Below, in pieces: positions 1-8,061 of a DNA stretch of 59,454 bases. A program made the position numbers and the translations under genes. The stretch lies in NCBI GenBank assembly GCA_040880545.1, contig JBBDIE010000195.1, positions 1 to 59,454 on the forward strand, in the 5' to 3' direction. The stretch is from M55B112 sp040880545 (GTDB lineage: Bacteria > Bacteroidota > Bacteroidia > Bacteroidales > GCA-2748055). The notes under the pieces are model-generated. The model did not search any database. It was not told where the DNA came from and saw only the letters and a list, made by a program, of their open reading frames with translations. Numbering within the stretch: position 1 is the first letter of the stretch; every line of letters starts with the position of its first letter.

Positions 1-435
1 AGAGTGGGAGACCAAAGGAGTGCATTACTATTGCTATATAGATTGAAGTTGACAAGCCGAAGGATCGTAGACTTCATCCTTTTGCAAGTGATAAAGCTTA
101 CTTGATAGCAAACATTTTATTTCAATATATCTTCCAATACCCACCGAAAAATTGCGGATAAATAGAATGTAGATCTCTTGTACACCCTCTTCACACTATT
201 AATGTGTCTTCTATCCAAATTATCGGTATTAATAAGAACTAAAATCAAAAATCAGCTCGAAAACTACATATCTGAACAAATTGTAGGTGTATCAATATGT
301 CTATATTCTGCCAAAGAACAGTAAAATCAATCCTGTAAAAAGATGTGTATAAAGATTAGAGGCACTGCCAAGGGGATCTACTCCATCTGGGCGCTGATGC
401 AACCGGAAGTACAGGAACTCTTTGAATAAAGGAAA
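1..435. other. Left-edge intergenic region with a possible gene remnant
   Basis: No complete gene is seen here. On the plus strand a frame opens after a stop at 322-324 and closes with TAA at 427-429, seven bases before the convergent hydrogenase gene ends. Its last residues read RGTAKGIYSIWALMQPEVQE followed by LFE, which looks like the C-terminal tail of a real protein. The sequence upstream is AT-rich and has no open frame long enough to encode the rest. I do not recognise the family, so this may be the end of a decayed gene or chance. Confidence 0.3.
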
Positions 436-2226
436 TTAGTATCGTTCCCGCTCCTTATAATGTGTATGAAGTAATTCATGCGACTTGTGTCCCAGTGGTT
501 CTCCCAGGAACTCCTGGTAAAGTCTGATCACTTCCGGATTTTCATGTGATTTCCTGATTGGGAGCGACATATCCTCTGCATAGATCGCCGTGGTTCTCAG
601 CTCCCTGATCGCCTGGTTGGTGGGAATCGGTTGTCCGCCACCTCCAAGGCAACCTCCCGGACAGGCCATCACTTCGATAAAGTGTACATTGATCTTTCCT
701 TCCTTTACCGCCTGCATCAGCTCCCTGGCATTTGATAATCCATGGGCCACAGCGCATTTTAGTTCCACCCCTTCCAGAAATTTCCAATCCTCCACACAAC
801 CTTCCAGTTTAACCGAAGCCTGCCGGATACCCTCAAAGCCGCGAACAGGAGTAATGTTCAGGTTTTCAAAGGGAACTTCCCTTCCTGTAATAATTTCATA
901 GGCTGTTCTCAGGGCCGCTTCCATCACCCCTCCGGTTGCGCCAAAGATTACACCCGCCCCCGATGAATCCCCCATCAGCCTATCGAACTTATCCTCCTTC
1001 ATGAGTTTAAAATCAATCCCCGCCTGTCTCACCATCCTTGCCAACTCCCGGGTAGTCAGCACATAATCCACATCCTTAAAACCACTGGATCGCATCTCCG
1101 GGCGATCGGCCTCATACTTCTTGGCTGTACAGGGCATAACGGAAACCGTAACGATCTTTTTCGGGTCAAGTTCACGTACCTGCGCATAATATGTTTTTGC
1201 AAGTGCTCCGAACATCTGCTGCGGAGACTTACAGGTCGATACGTTGGGCAGATATTCGGGAAAAGTATGTTCGATGAACTTCACCCAGCCAGGTGAACAG
1301 GAGGTGGTCATTGGCAGGGCTACGGTTTCATCTTTATCAACCAGTGCTTTTTTCAGCCTGGTGAGAAGTTCTGTTCCCTCTTCAAGAATGGTCAGATCCG
1401 CTGTAAAATCTGTATCAAGCACCGAATTAAATCCGAGTCTTTTTAATGCGGCCACCATTTTACCTGTAACTCGTTCTCCCGGTTCCAAACCAAGGTCCTC
1501 CCCCAGTCCGACTCGTACTGCCGGAGCAGTTTGTACGATCACATGGATATCCGGATCGAGTATGGCATCCCACACTTCGTCCAGGTAGATCCTTTCAACA
1601 AGGGCTCCGGTAGGACACCTGTTTACACATTGTCCGCAGTTGGTACAGATAATCTCTGCCATAGAGTGTTCGTAGAATGTACTGATCTTCTGCTCGGCAC
1701 CCTTGTATGCCACGGAAAGGGCATTGACCCCCTGTAGTTGCTGACAGGTCCGCACACACCGCTGGCAACGGATACATTTGCTGTCGTCTTTCTGAATGGA
1801 AGGAGAGAACCGGTCGATGGTATAATCTTTATGATGGATCAGATCCAGGAATATATGGTCTCCCACGCTGAATTCGTTGGAGAGATTCTGCAATTCACAA
1901 TTGCCGTTTTTATAGCACTTGGTGCAGTCGGCATTGTGTTCTGAAAGCAGTAATTCTATGACATGTTTCCTTGCCGTCCGCACTTTCAATGAGTTTGTGA
2001 GAATCTGCATTCCATCTGCAACCGGAGTGGCACATGCTGCCACCAGTGCCTTTCCCCCAAGTTGCTCCACCACACACACCCTGCAGTTTCCTGCCACACA
2101 CAGGTCGTCGTGGTGACACAACACCGGTATCCTGAAGTTCAGTTTTTTGGCAGCATCAAGAATGATGGTCCCTTCGGGCACTTCCACCAGCAATCCGTTT
2201 ATTGATAATTTTACCATAACAGCCAT
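436..2226 (-). CDS. hydA: [FeFe]-hydrogenase catalytic subunit (HydA type)
   Basis: Reversible H2 formation and oxidation at the H-cluster, probably coupled to NAD(H) through the two genes upstream. The 596-residue chain has the full modular N-terminus: a [2Fe-2S] ferredoxin domain (cysteines near 37, 48, 51, 65), a His-Cys3 [4Fe-4S] site (H97, C101, C104, C110), and two ferredoxin-type clusters (CIRCQRC and CTNCGQC). The H-cluster signatures follow: TSCSPGW, MPCTAKK and EVMACPGGCLGGGGQP. The C-terminus stops soon after the H-cluster domain, without the extra [2Fe-2S] tail of the Thermotoga bifurcating enzyme. It is last in a hydC-hydB-hydA operon, 16 bp after hydB. An alternative ATG lies three codons in. 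The maturases HydE, HydF and HydG are not in the window. Confidence 0.95.
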   Translation of the reverse strand: MAVMVKLSINGLLVEVPEGTIILDAAKKLNFRIPVLCHHDDLCVAGNCRVCVVEQLGGKALVAACATPVADGMQILTNSLKVRTARKHVIELLLSEHNADCTKCYKNGNCELQNLSNEFSVGDHIFLDLIHHKDYTIDRFSPSIQKDDSKCIRCQRCVRTCQQLQGVNALSVAYKGAEQKISTFYEHSMAEIICTNCGQCVNRCPTGALVERIYLDEVWDAILDPDIHVIVQTAPAVRVGLGEDLGLEPGERVTGKMVAALKRLGFNSVLDTDFTADLTILEEGTELLTRLKKALVDKDETVALPMTTSCSPGWVKFIEHTFPEYLPNVSTCKSPQQMFGALAKTYYAQVRELDPKKIVTVSVMPCTAKKYEADRPEMRSSGFKDVDYVLTTRELARMVRQAGIDFKLMKEDKFDRLMGDSSGAGVIFGATGGVMEAALRTAYEIITGREVPFENLNITPVRGFEGIRQASVKLEGCVEDWKFLEGVELKCAVAHGLSNARELMQAVKEGKINVHFIEVMACPGGCLGGGGQPIPTNQAIRELRTTAIYAEDMSLPIRKSHENPEVIRLYQEFLGEPLGHKSHELLHTHYKERERY

Positions 2227-2242
2227 TTTTTCTGTTTACACA

Positions 2243-3403
2243 TTAATATATGATCTCTTCCCTGAAATTCTCCACGATGGAACTGAATGCGTTACCAACC
2301 GACTGGCCAAGTCCGCATTTTGCGGCAATTTTCATGGTTGATGCAAGCTTAACCAATTCATCAAGATATTTGGAACTTTTTTCTCCCCGTTTTACAGCTT
2401 CCACACCTTTAAGCAACTGCTGACAACCCACCCTGCACGGAGTACACTGCCCACACGACTCCTCAGTGAAAAAATCGAGGTAATTGTGTAACACGTTGTA
2501 CATGGACCTGGAGCTGTTAAACAGTTTCATGGATCCCCCGGTGGGAACACCCTCAAACCCGATAATGGTTTCGTCAAATCTCTTCTGGGGTACACAAAAC
2601 CCGGCTGCCCCTCCAACCTGTACCGCCTTGGTATCGCCATCTCCAAAGGCATCGACAAATTCACGAACACTCATTCCAAGCTCAAGTTCGAAAATGCCCG
2701 CCTGCGGGGTGTCTCCCGAAACTGAAAACACCTTTGACCCGCGTGAATCCTTGGTCCCCAGATCCCTGAAGTGCATGGCTCCGTATTTCATGATCATCAC
2801 CGTATAAACCAGTGTTTCCACGTTATTGATACAGGTGGGCTTATCGAACAGTCCATGCTTTGTGGGATAGGGCGGCTTGTTTCTGGGTTCACCACGTCGG
2901 CCCTCGATTGATTCAAACAAGGCACTCTCCTCTCCGCAGATATAGGCGCCGCTCCCCAGGAACAGACGGATCTCAAAATCGTGACCCATTTTCTTCATGA
3001 GCTTGTGAAATGAGGCAAGTTTCTCCTGTAACCCGGGAACCAGGAATTTATATTCTCCCCGCAAGTAGATGTAGCCAACCTTAGCCCCAATCGCCCTGGA
3101 GGCTATAGCCATTCCACAAAATACCTTTTCCGGTACCTCATCGAGAATCTGCCGGTCCTTGAATGTACCCGGTTCGCCTTCATCGGCATTGCAGACAATG
3201 TATTTCTCGTCACTTTTTTCCCTGGAAGCATACTGCCATTTCAGTCCGGTTGGAAAACCTGCGCCTCCCCTTCCTTTCAGACCAGAATCGATAACAGCCT
3301 GGATAATCTCTTCAGGTTTATTTTCCATAACCTTCTCGAAAATCTCATGGCAGGTAATCTTCTCAAAAATAAGGTCGACCCTCTTAACTGGTAATTTTAT
3401 CAT
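2243..3403 (-). CDS. hydB: NADH-binding NuoF-like hydrogenase subunit (HydB type), short form
   Basis: Flavoprotein subunit that would take electrons from NADH through FMN and pass them to the hydrogenase. The NuoF core is intact: a glycine-rich FMN/NADH motif GRGGAGFPTGLKW near residues 44-56, NADEGEPGTF, and the [4Fe-4S] motif ESCGQCTPCRVGC with a distal CGLGQ near the C-terminus. At 386 residues it is much shorter than bifurcating HydB proteins (about 550-630). It lacks the N-terminal thioredoxin-like [2Fe-2S] domain and ends right after the NuoF iron-sulfur domain, with no C-terminal two-cluster ferredoxin. It sits between hydC (11 bp upstream) and hydA. The cut-down shape resembles NADH-dependent, ferredoxin-independent enzymes, but that functional reading is inference. 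Confidence 0.9.
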   Translation of the reverse strand: MIKLPVKRVDLIFEKITCHEIFEKVMENKPEEIIQAVIDSGLKGRGGAGFPTGLKWQYASREKSDEKYIVCNADEGEPGTFKDRQILDEVPEKVFCGMAIASRAIGAKVGYIYLRGEYKFLVPGLQEKLASFHKLMKKMGHDFEIRLFLGSGAYICGEESALFESIEGRRGEPRNKPPYPTKHGLFDKPTCINNVETLVYTVMIMKYGAMHFRDLGTKDSRGSKVFSVSGDTPQAGIFELELGMSVREFVDAFGDGDTKAVQVGGAAGFCVPQKRFDETIIGFEGVPTGGSMKLFNSSRSMYNVLHNYLDFFTEESCGQCTPCRVGCQQLLKGVEAVKRGEKSSKYLDELVKLASTMKIAAKCGLGQSVGNAFSSIVENFREEIIY

Positions 3404-3414
3404 GATAGTTGGTT

Positions 3415-3894
3415 TTACCGCTGTTTAATATACTCCTGGAGTACCCCGGATACCTTTTCAGGTGTAAGATCGGTATATGGGACATCATTGATCAGAATGG
3501 CCGGGGCTTTGTGGCACCATCCGATACAATTCGTTTCCACCAGGCTGAATTTCTTGTCTGCCGTGGTTTCCCCAAGTTTGATCTTCAGTATCTCCTCAAT
3601 TGTTTCAAGGATGGTATTCTTTCCTTTCATACTACAGGAGATCGTTTTACAAACACGGATTACATATTTTCCCCTAAAACTCGTATCAAGAAAAGAATAG
3701 AAAGTGGCGGTCCCAAATACCTCTGCGGCCGAAATATCCAGTTGCCTGGCTACCTCAATCATATCCAGTTCAGTAAGAAAGTGCTTTTCAGCAACGATAT
3801 CCTGTAAAATAGGTAACAGTGCCCCCCTGGTGTTGCCGTGCCTTTCTACCATTTCCATAACCGATTCCGGAAGTGTCATCATAACATAGTGCAT
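3415..3894 (-). CDS. hydC: NuoE-like [2Fe-2S] hydrogenase subunit (HydC type)
   Basis: Thioredoxin-fold [2Fe-2S] protein that partners the NuoF-like subunit. The 159 residues match the usual length, with the four cluster ligands in the NuoE arrangement: CKTISC (C-x4-C) and CIGWC (C-x3-C). It is the first gene of the hydrogenase operon and starts with ATG. The 285 bp before the divergent folA gene carries the control region for both directions, but I could not place a convincing -7 element for this strand. Confidence 0.92.
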   Translation of the reverse strand: MHYVMMTLPESVMEMVERHGNTRGALLPILQDIVAEKHFLTELDMIEVARQLDISAAEVFGTATFYSFLDTSFRGKYVIRVCKTISCSMKGKNTILETIEEILKIKLGETTADKKFSLVETNCIGWCHKAPAILINDVPYTDLTPEKVSGVLQEYIKQR

Positions 3895-4179
3895 TTATAG
3901 ATTATTCAAAACTCTAGAAATAGTGGAATGTTGTAATTACTGTGATTTCTTTCACACTAAAAAACAACGAATTTAGTTGGTTTATTGTTATTTTTTTAAC
4001 AGTAAATGAGAAATTACGAACAGTCGCAGTATTGTTATTTAATCTAAATTAATTATCTGGGTTATATCTTTATATTTTAAATACTTACAATGCTATCTAA
4101 CGTTATCTTCTAAATAAGAAAGTTACGAAAAAATTTCTTTTAGATCGTCGTCTTTCTCACTAACTTGCCTCATAAAAAA
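3895..4179. promoter_or_regulatory. Divergent intergenic region between hydCBA and folA
   Basis: An AT-rich spacer of about 285 bp separates two divergent genes and must hold promoters for both. No perfect TAnnTTTG box was found. A TATCTTTA close to 4063-4072 is a one-mismatch candidate for folA. No riboswitch-like structure was recognised. Confidence 0.3.
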
Positions 4180-4668
4180 ATGATACTATCCCATATCGTT
4201 GCCGTTTCCAGGAATTTTATAATCGGTAAAAACAATAAGCTTCCCTGGCGGATGCCCGAAGACATGCAATATTTTCACAGGGTTACCGATGGACACATTG
4301 TGATTATGGGCCGGAAAAACTACCAGGCCAATGGTAAGGCGTTAAAGAACCGGACCAATATTGTAATTACAAGAGACCGGAATTTCAGGCCCGGTGACGC
4401 CATCGTAACAACCAATATAGAAAGCGCCATTGCTATTGCGGAAAGTTACGCTCCCAAAGAAATCTTTATCGTTGGCGGAGGTGAAATTTACAGACAAACC
4501 CTGAACCTGGTCCACAGGATCTACATCACCATCATCGAAACAGAAGCTGAAGGAGACACTTTTTATCCGAAAATCGATCTGGAAAAGTATAAAATCGTAT
4601 CAAAGATCTTCAAAAAGGCCGACAGGGAAAATCCGTTTGACCACACCTATTATATCCTGGAAAAGTAA
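4180..4668 (+). CDS. folA: Dihydrofolate reductase
   Basis: Reduces dihydrofolate to tetrahydrofolate with NADPH in the cytoplasm. The 162-residue protein shows the DHFR order: an N-terminal strand (ILSHIVAVSRNFIIG), the substrate-loop motif LPWRMPEDMQYF with its acidic residue, the NADPH motif VIMGRKNY, and IFIVGGGEIYRQ. The ATG at 4180 is chosen over an in-frame TTG at 4165, because it places the conserved first strand at residue 2. It stands alone, facing the BlaI/BlaR pair. Confidence 0.95.
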   Translation: MILSHIVAVSRNFIIGKNNKLPWRMPEDMQYFHRVTDGHIVIMGRKNYQANGKALKNRTNIVITRDRNFRPGDAIVTTNIESAIAIAESYAPKEIFIVGGGEIYRQTLNLVHRIYITIIETEAEGDTFYPKIDLEKYKIVSKIFKKADRENPFDHTYYILEK

Positions 4669-4774
4669 TTTTATTGCCTCTTTTTCAGGTTTATAGCAAT
4701 TTTATTACCCCAATTCCCCGGGCAGATACAATATCAAAAAAACTGGGTCGTTATTAAATAAACTATATTTTTAG

Positions 4775-4805
4775 TTGTTTAACTAAATATTTAGTTATAT
4801 CTTTG
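4775..4805 (+). promoter_or_regulatory. Bacteroidota-type promoter of the blaI-blaR operon
   Basis: A TTG at 4775-4777 is followed after 20 bp by TATCTTTG at 4798-4805, matching the Bacteroidota -33/-7 pattern (TTG then TAnnTTTG). The ATG of the repressor gene lies 31 bp downstream. Confidence 0.7.
4780..4797. promoter_or_regulatory. Operator palindrome for the BlaI-type repressor
   Basis: A perfect 18-bp palindrome, TAACTAAATATTTAGTTA, fills the spacer between the -33 and -7 elements. A third half-site TTAGTT occurs at 4771-4776. BlaI/MecI-family repressors bind such dyads in their own promoters, so autoregulation of this operon is the simple reading. Confidence 0.75.
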
Positions 4806-4836
4806 GTCCCATACAATTGAAAATTTGTATTGTATC

Positions 4837-5220
4837 ATGCAAGAACTTACACTTACACGGGCAGAGGAACAGGTGATGCAGATCCTGTGGGAAAGGGAAA
4901 AGGCTTTCGTTAAAGATATCCTTGCCCGGTTTCCGGAACCAAAACCTGCCTATAATACCGTATCCACCATCGTGCGGATCCTGGAAAAAAAGGGATTCGT
5001 GTCACACGAAGAATTTGGAAAATCACACCGGTATTTTCCCCTGATTAAAAAAGAGGAGTACCGTGACGAGCGGTTTTCGGATCTCCTGAAGGGCTATTTC
5101 AACAACTCCATGAAACAGGTACTCTCTCACTTTTCTGACGCTGCCGATCTGGATATACGTGAAGCTGAGGAAATGATACAAATACTTGAAGAGATGAAGC
5201 AAAAATCGAATCAGAAATGA
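4837..5220 (+). CDS. BlaI/MecI-family transcriptional repressor
   Basis: Winged-helix repressor of about 127 residues, normal for the family. The N-terminus (ELTLTRAEEQVMQILW) and the motif PKPAYNTVSTIVRILEKKG are the BlaI/CopY DNA-recognition region; the C-terminal half is helical, as in the dimerisation domain. The ATG at 4837 fits the family start better than a TTG at 4825. It overlaps the next gene by 4 bp (ATGA), so the two are translationally coupled. In the classical system the partner membrane protease triggers cleavage of the repressor. No beta-lactamase is adjacent, so the regulated target is unknown. Confidence 0.9.
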   Translation: MQELTLTRAEEQVMQILWEREKAFVKDILARFPEPKPAYNTVSTIVRILEKKGFVSHEEFGKSHRYFPLIKKEEYRDERFSDLLKGYFNNSMKQVLSHFSDAADLDIREAEEMIQILEEMKQKSNQK

Positions 5221-6509
5221 CTGCATTGTTCTCATATATCACTGAGCTTAATATAGCCATCACTTTGTTTTTCCTGGTGTATCTCCTGGTATTCCGGAAA
5301 GATTCAAATTTCAACGGCCGGAGGATCTTTCTACTCCTTGCCATGGGAATCTCCATACTGATCCCTTTTATCCAGTTCCGGTTTAATAACCCTGCGGTCC
5401 TGTTCAATTCTCCAATGGTTATGCTGGAAGAGGTAATATTTACAGGGCAAGCAGGATCGCATTCATTTTCCCGCGTATCTCCTGCTCTGCTTCTGATGAT
5501 CATCTACCTGGCCGTATCAATTTTTTACCTGGGAAGGCTCATCCTGAATATCTCCGGTATCATATACACGGCGTTACATGCTGAACGATCGTTCGTACAC
5601 GGACGGAAGGTAATTGTCAATAACCGGCTACATCCCAGCTCCTTTTTTAAAATGATATTTATTGATCCCGCCATAGAACCGGAAACGGATCTAAGGCATA
5701 TCCTCGATCATGAATCTTACCATGTCAGGTTATGGCACTCTGTGGACAGGATCATGGCTGAATTTTTGATTTGCATCAGTTGGTTTAATCCGGTGATATG
5801 GATGGTCAGGAAATCAATTGTTGTAAACCATGAATACCAGGCCGACAACCGGGTAGTGACACACGGGGCCGACCAGGTCAGTTATCAATTAACAATACTC
5901 AATCAATTTATTGGAAGCGCTTCCATATCCAACCAGTTTAGTAACCAAATTAAAAACAGAATCAACATGTTAAACAAGAATTATAAAAAAGGAAGCTTCT
6001 GGAAAAGCATGGTGCTTATTCCGGTAAGCGGTATACTCCTCTTTTTCATGGCCTGCGGCAATGAACCGGGAGTAGACAATACGCTGGAAACAGATGTATT
6101 TTATATTGTTGAAGAGATGCCTGAATGGCCGGGGAGCGATGATATGGCACATTCTCTGAGAACATTTATTGCGGAAAACCTGAAATATCCTGAGGAGGCG
6201 AAAAATAATGGTGTGGAAGGAAGGGTGATGGTTCATTTTATGGTGACAAAAACCGGAAAAGTTATTGTTCCTGATCCTTCAATATTGCCGCCTGAAAAAG
6301 ATGAAGAGGGCAATATCGGTGAAGTGGTGGTTGTATCATACATGCCATATGAAGGGGTCCAGGATCCCGTGGATGAAAAACTGGTACAACTGCTGAAGGA
6401 TGAGAGTGTACGGGTCATTGAACTGCTCCCTGATCTGAAACCCGGGAAGCAGGGGAACAAGGCAGTAAATGTTCTCTTCACGATGCCTATTAATTTCAAA
6501 CTTCAGTAA
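5217..6509 (+). CDS. M56 (BlaR1/MecR1-type) membrane metallopeptidase with TonB-like C-terminus
   Basis: Signal-transducing inner-membrane zinc protease of 430 residues. Membrane segments appear near residues 8-26, 36-54, 88-110 and 262-284. The zinc site is HESYH at 165-169, with NHEYQAD at 204-210 giving the third ligand. After the last membrane segment, instead of the penicillin-binding sensor of staphylococcal BlaR1, residues from about 300 form a TonB C-terminal-like domain (LKYPEEAKNNGVEGRVMVHF). The stimulus is therefore unlikely to be a beta-lactam bound to a PBP fold. It is coupled to the repressor gene upstream and followed by an intrinsic terminator. Architecture is well supported; ligand and targets are unknown. 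Confidence 0.88.
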   Translation: MTALFSYITELNIAITLFFLVYLLVFRKDSNFNGRRIFLLLAMGISILIPFIQFRFNNPAVLFNSPMVMLEEVIFTGQAGSHSFSRVSPALLLMIIYLAVSIFYLGRLILNISGIIYTALHAERSFVHGRKVIVNNRLHPSSFFKMIFIDPAIEPETDLRHILDHESYHVRLWHSVDRIMAEFLICISWFNPVIWMVRKSIVVNHEYQADNRVVTHGADQVSYQLTILNQFIGSASISNQFSNQIKNRINMLNKNYKKGSFWKSMVLIPVSGILLFFMACGNEPGVDNTLETDVFYIVEEMPEWPGSDDMAHSLRTFIAENLKYPEEAKNNGVEGRVMVHFMVTKTGKVIVPDPSILPPEKDEEGNIGEVVVVSYMPYEGVQDPVDEKLVQLLKDESVRVIELLPDLKPGKQGNKAVNVLFTMPINFKLQ

Positions 6510-6523
6510 TTTGATGCTTAAAG

Positions 6524-6568
6524 AAGCGGGTTGTCAAACGCTGACCTCTTTAGGCAACCCGCTTTTTC
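6524..6568 (+). terminator. Intrinsic terminator after the BlaR-type gene
   Basis: A perfect 10-bp stem, AAGCGGGTTG at 6524-6533 with CAACCCGCTT at 6555-6564, is followed by a short T run. Confidence 0.8.
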
Positions 6569-6683
6569 TTTTCATTGGTACCTTCAGGGTTCGTTTAATC
6601 ACTAATGTGGCAGTGAAATGTCATAAAGTTTGTCAGTTACACAGGAATTGTTAAAATTTGTGGTTACACGAAATAATCCTGAA

Positions 6684-7157
6684 ATGAATCCAAATTCTAC
6701 CCAACTGATCAGTTCCATGCTGGTACCCGGCATTATGATCGTCGCTGCCGCCATTTTATTGTTTTCAACCAACAGCCGGTTTTCTATGATCGTGGACAGG
6801 ATACGGAGTATGAAAGACGAAAGGGACAGGGTGATTGAACAGGCTCCTTCGGGAAAAACGGGATTGAACAATCTGGATAAGATCGAGGTTCAGATCAGTC
6901 ACCTGATACACAGGATATCCATGATGAGAATTACCATAGTAAGCTTTTCTGCCGCGGTTCTGTTCTTCGCGGTAACTGCTGTCCTGATTGGAATACGGTC
7001 GAACCTGGAGGTTAATGGATACTTCTGGGTTGCTCTTTCCTTTTTCTTTGGTGGCTTGCTCGCCATTATCAATGGTGTGGTTTTTTCCGTGATTGAAATA
7101 TTTAAATGGTACCGGATTGTTCACATCGAATTATCAGAGATCAATCACGAAAAATAA
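6684..7157 (+). CDS. DUF2721-like inner-membrane protein
   Basis: Small membrane protein of 157 residues from the ATG at 6684; an upstream TTG at 6630 would add 18 poorly hydrophobic residues and is less likely. There are three hydrophobic segments: one near the N-terminus (MLVPGIMIVAAAILLF) and two close together in the second half, with a charged helical stretch between them (RIRSMKDERDRVIEQ). This pattern matches DUF2721, a family of unknown function. It stands alone between the BlaI/BlaR operon and the START-like gene. Confidence 0.7.
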   Translation: MNPNSTQLISSMLVPGIMIVAAAILLFSTNSRFSMIVDRIRSMKDERDRVIEQAPSGKTGLNNLDKIEVQISHLIHRISMMRITIVSFSAAVLFFAVTAVLIGIRSNLEVNGYFWVALSFFFGGLLAIINGVVFSVIEIFKWYRIVHIELSEINHEK

Positions 7158-7271
7158 AAATGATTATCAGTTCCATCTGTATGTGCTGTTTAATTATTCC
7201 AGCCTTGCAATCGTCAGGAAAATCATTCCAGTTTCACGTTTTATTTTTATCTTGGCTGAAACCAGAAAAAT

Positions 7272-7649
7272 ATGAAAAACCTGAAGAAGTATTATAAAAT
7301 AAAAGCGACCCCGCCTGAGGTTTATGCCGCCATGACTAATCCCTTCTCCATAGAGTTATGGACCGGTGAGAAAGCTGTTATGAGCACAAATGCCGGCGAG
7401 GAATTCTCCCTGTTCAGCGGCGATATTGCAGGAAGAAATCTACAATTCGAACCCGATAGCAAGATCATCCAGGAGTGGTTTTTTGGTGAGCAACCCGAAC
7501 CATCCGTGGTTACAATATCCCTTTCTGCCCAACGGTATTTCACAAAAATTGAGTTACTGCACACCAATATTCCTGATGAGGCGTTTGATGATATCAACCA
7601 GGGATGGGAAGAATCCTATTTTGGAGCCCTGAAGGAATTTTTTGAATAA
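7272..7649 (+). CDS. SRPBCC/AHSA1 (START-like) domain protein
   Basis: A single-domain soluble protein of 125 residues with the Bet v1/AHSA1 pattern: an N-terminal strand and helix (PPEVYAAMTNPFSIELWTG), central strands (FSLFSGDIAGRNLQFEP), and a closing helix with a conserved Trp (INQGWEESYFGALKEF). The family binds hydrophobic ligands or, in Aha1, activates Hsp90. Nothing in the neighbourhood points to a substrate. Confidence 0.8.
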   Translation: MKNLKKYYKIKATPPEVYAAMTNPFSIELWTGEKAVMSTNAGEEFSLFSGDIAGRNLQFEPDSKIIQEWFFGEQPEPSVVTISLSAQRYFTKIELLHTNIPDEAFDDINQGWEESYFGALKEFFE

Positions 7650-8061
7650 CCGCAACTTTTCTTGTGTAGGCTGCTTTTTATTTGTATTTCGCTCAGTTTT
7701 GATCCCCCTGAAAACATATTATGCTCCCCGCTGTAACTAAATTTACCCCTTTGTCGTCCTACCACAAAGCGAGTAAAAACCGACAATTAAATTTTACATC
7801 ATGCAAGTCTCCTTCACTATCTTTTGCAAAGGAGTGTGAAAACCGGGGAGGGTTCCATGGCACCGATATCGGAATTGTCATTTTTATAGTTGTTAAATAG
7901 TGTCAGAAAAAAACGCATAATATATTGTCGTACTTGATTAGAATGCATTAAAAGAAAGACATGTAATGACTATTTTAAGTCGGACATAACGCAGCTATGG
8001 ACGTTTACTTGCAGGCACCAAAAATAATAGAAAGACTAAAGTTTAACCAAATTAAGCACCA
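7650..8061. other. Intergenic region with no recognised gene
   Basis: About 410 bp with no convincing reading frame in either strand. It presumably holds the promoter of the barrel-protein gene at 8062, but I could not assign a perfect -7 box. No strong hairpin with a T run is visible. Confidence 0.4.
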
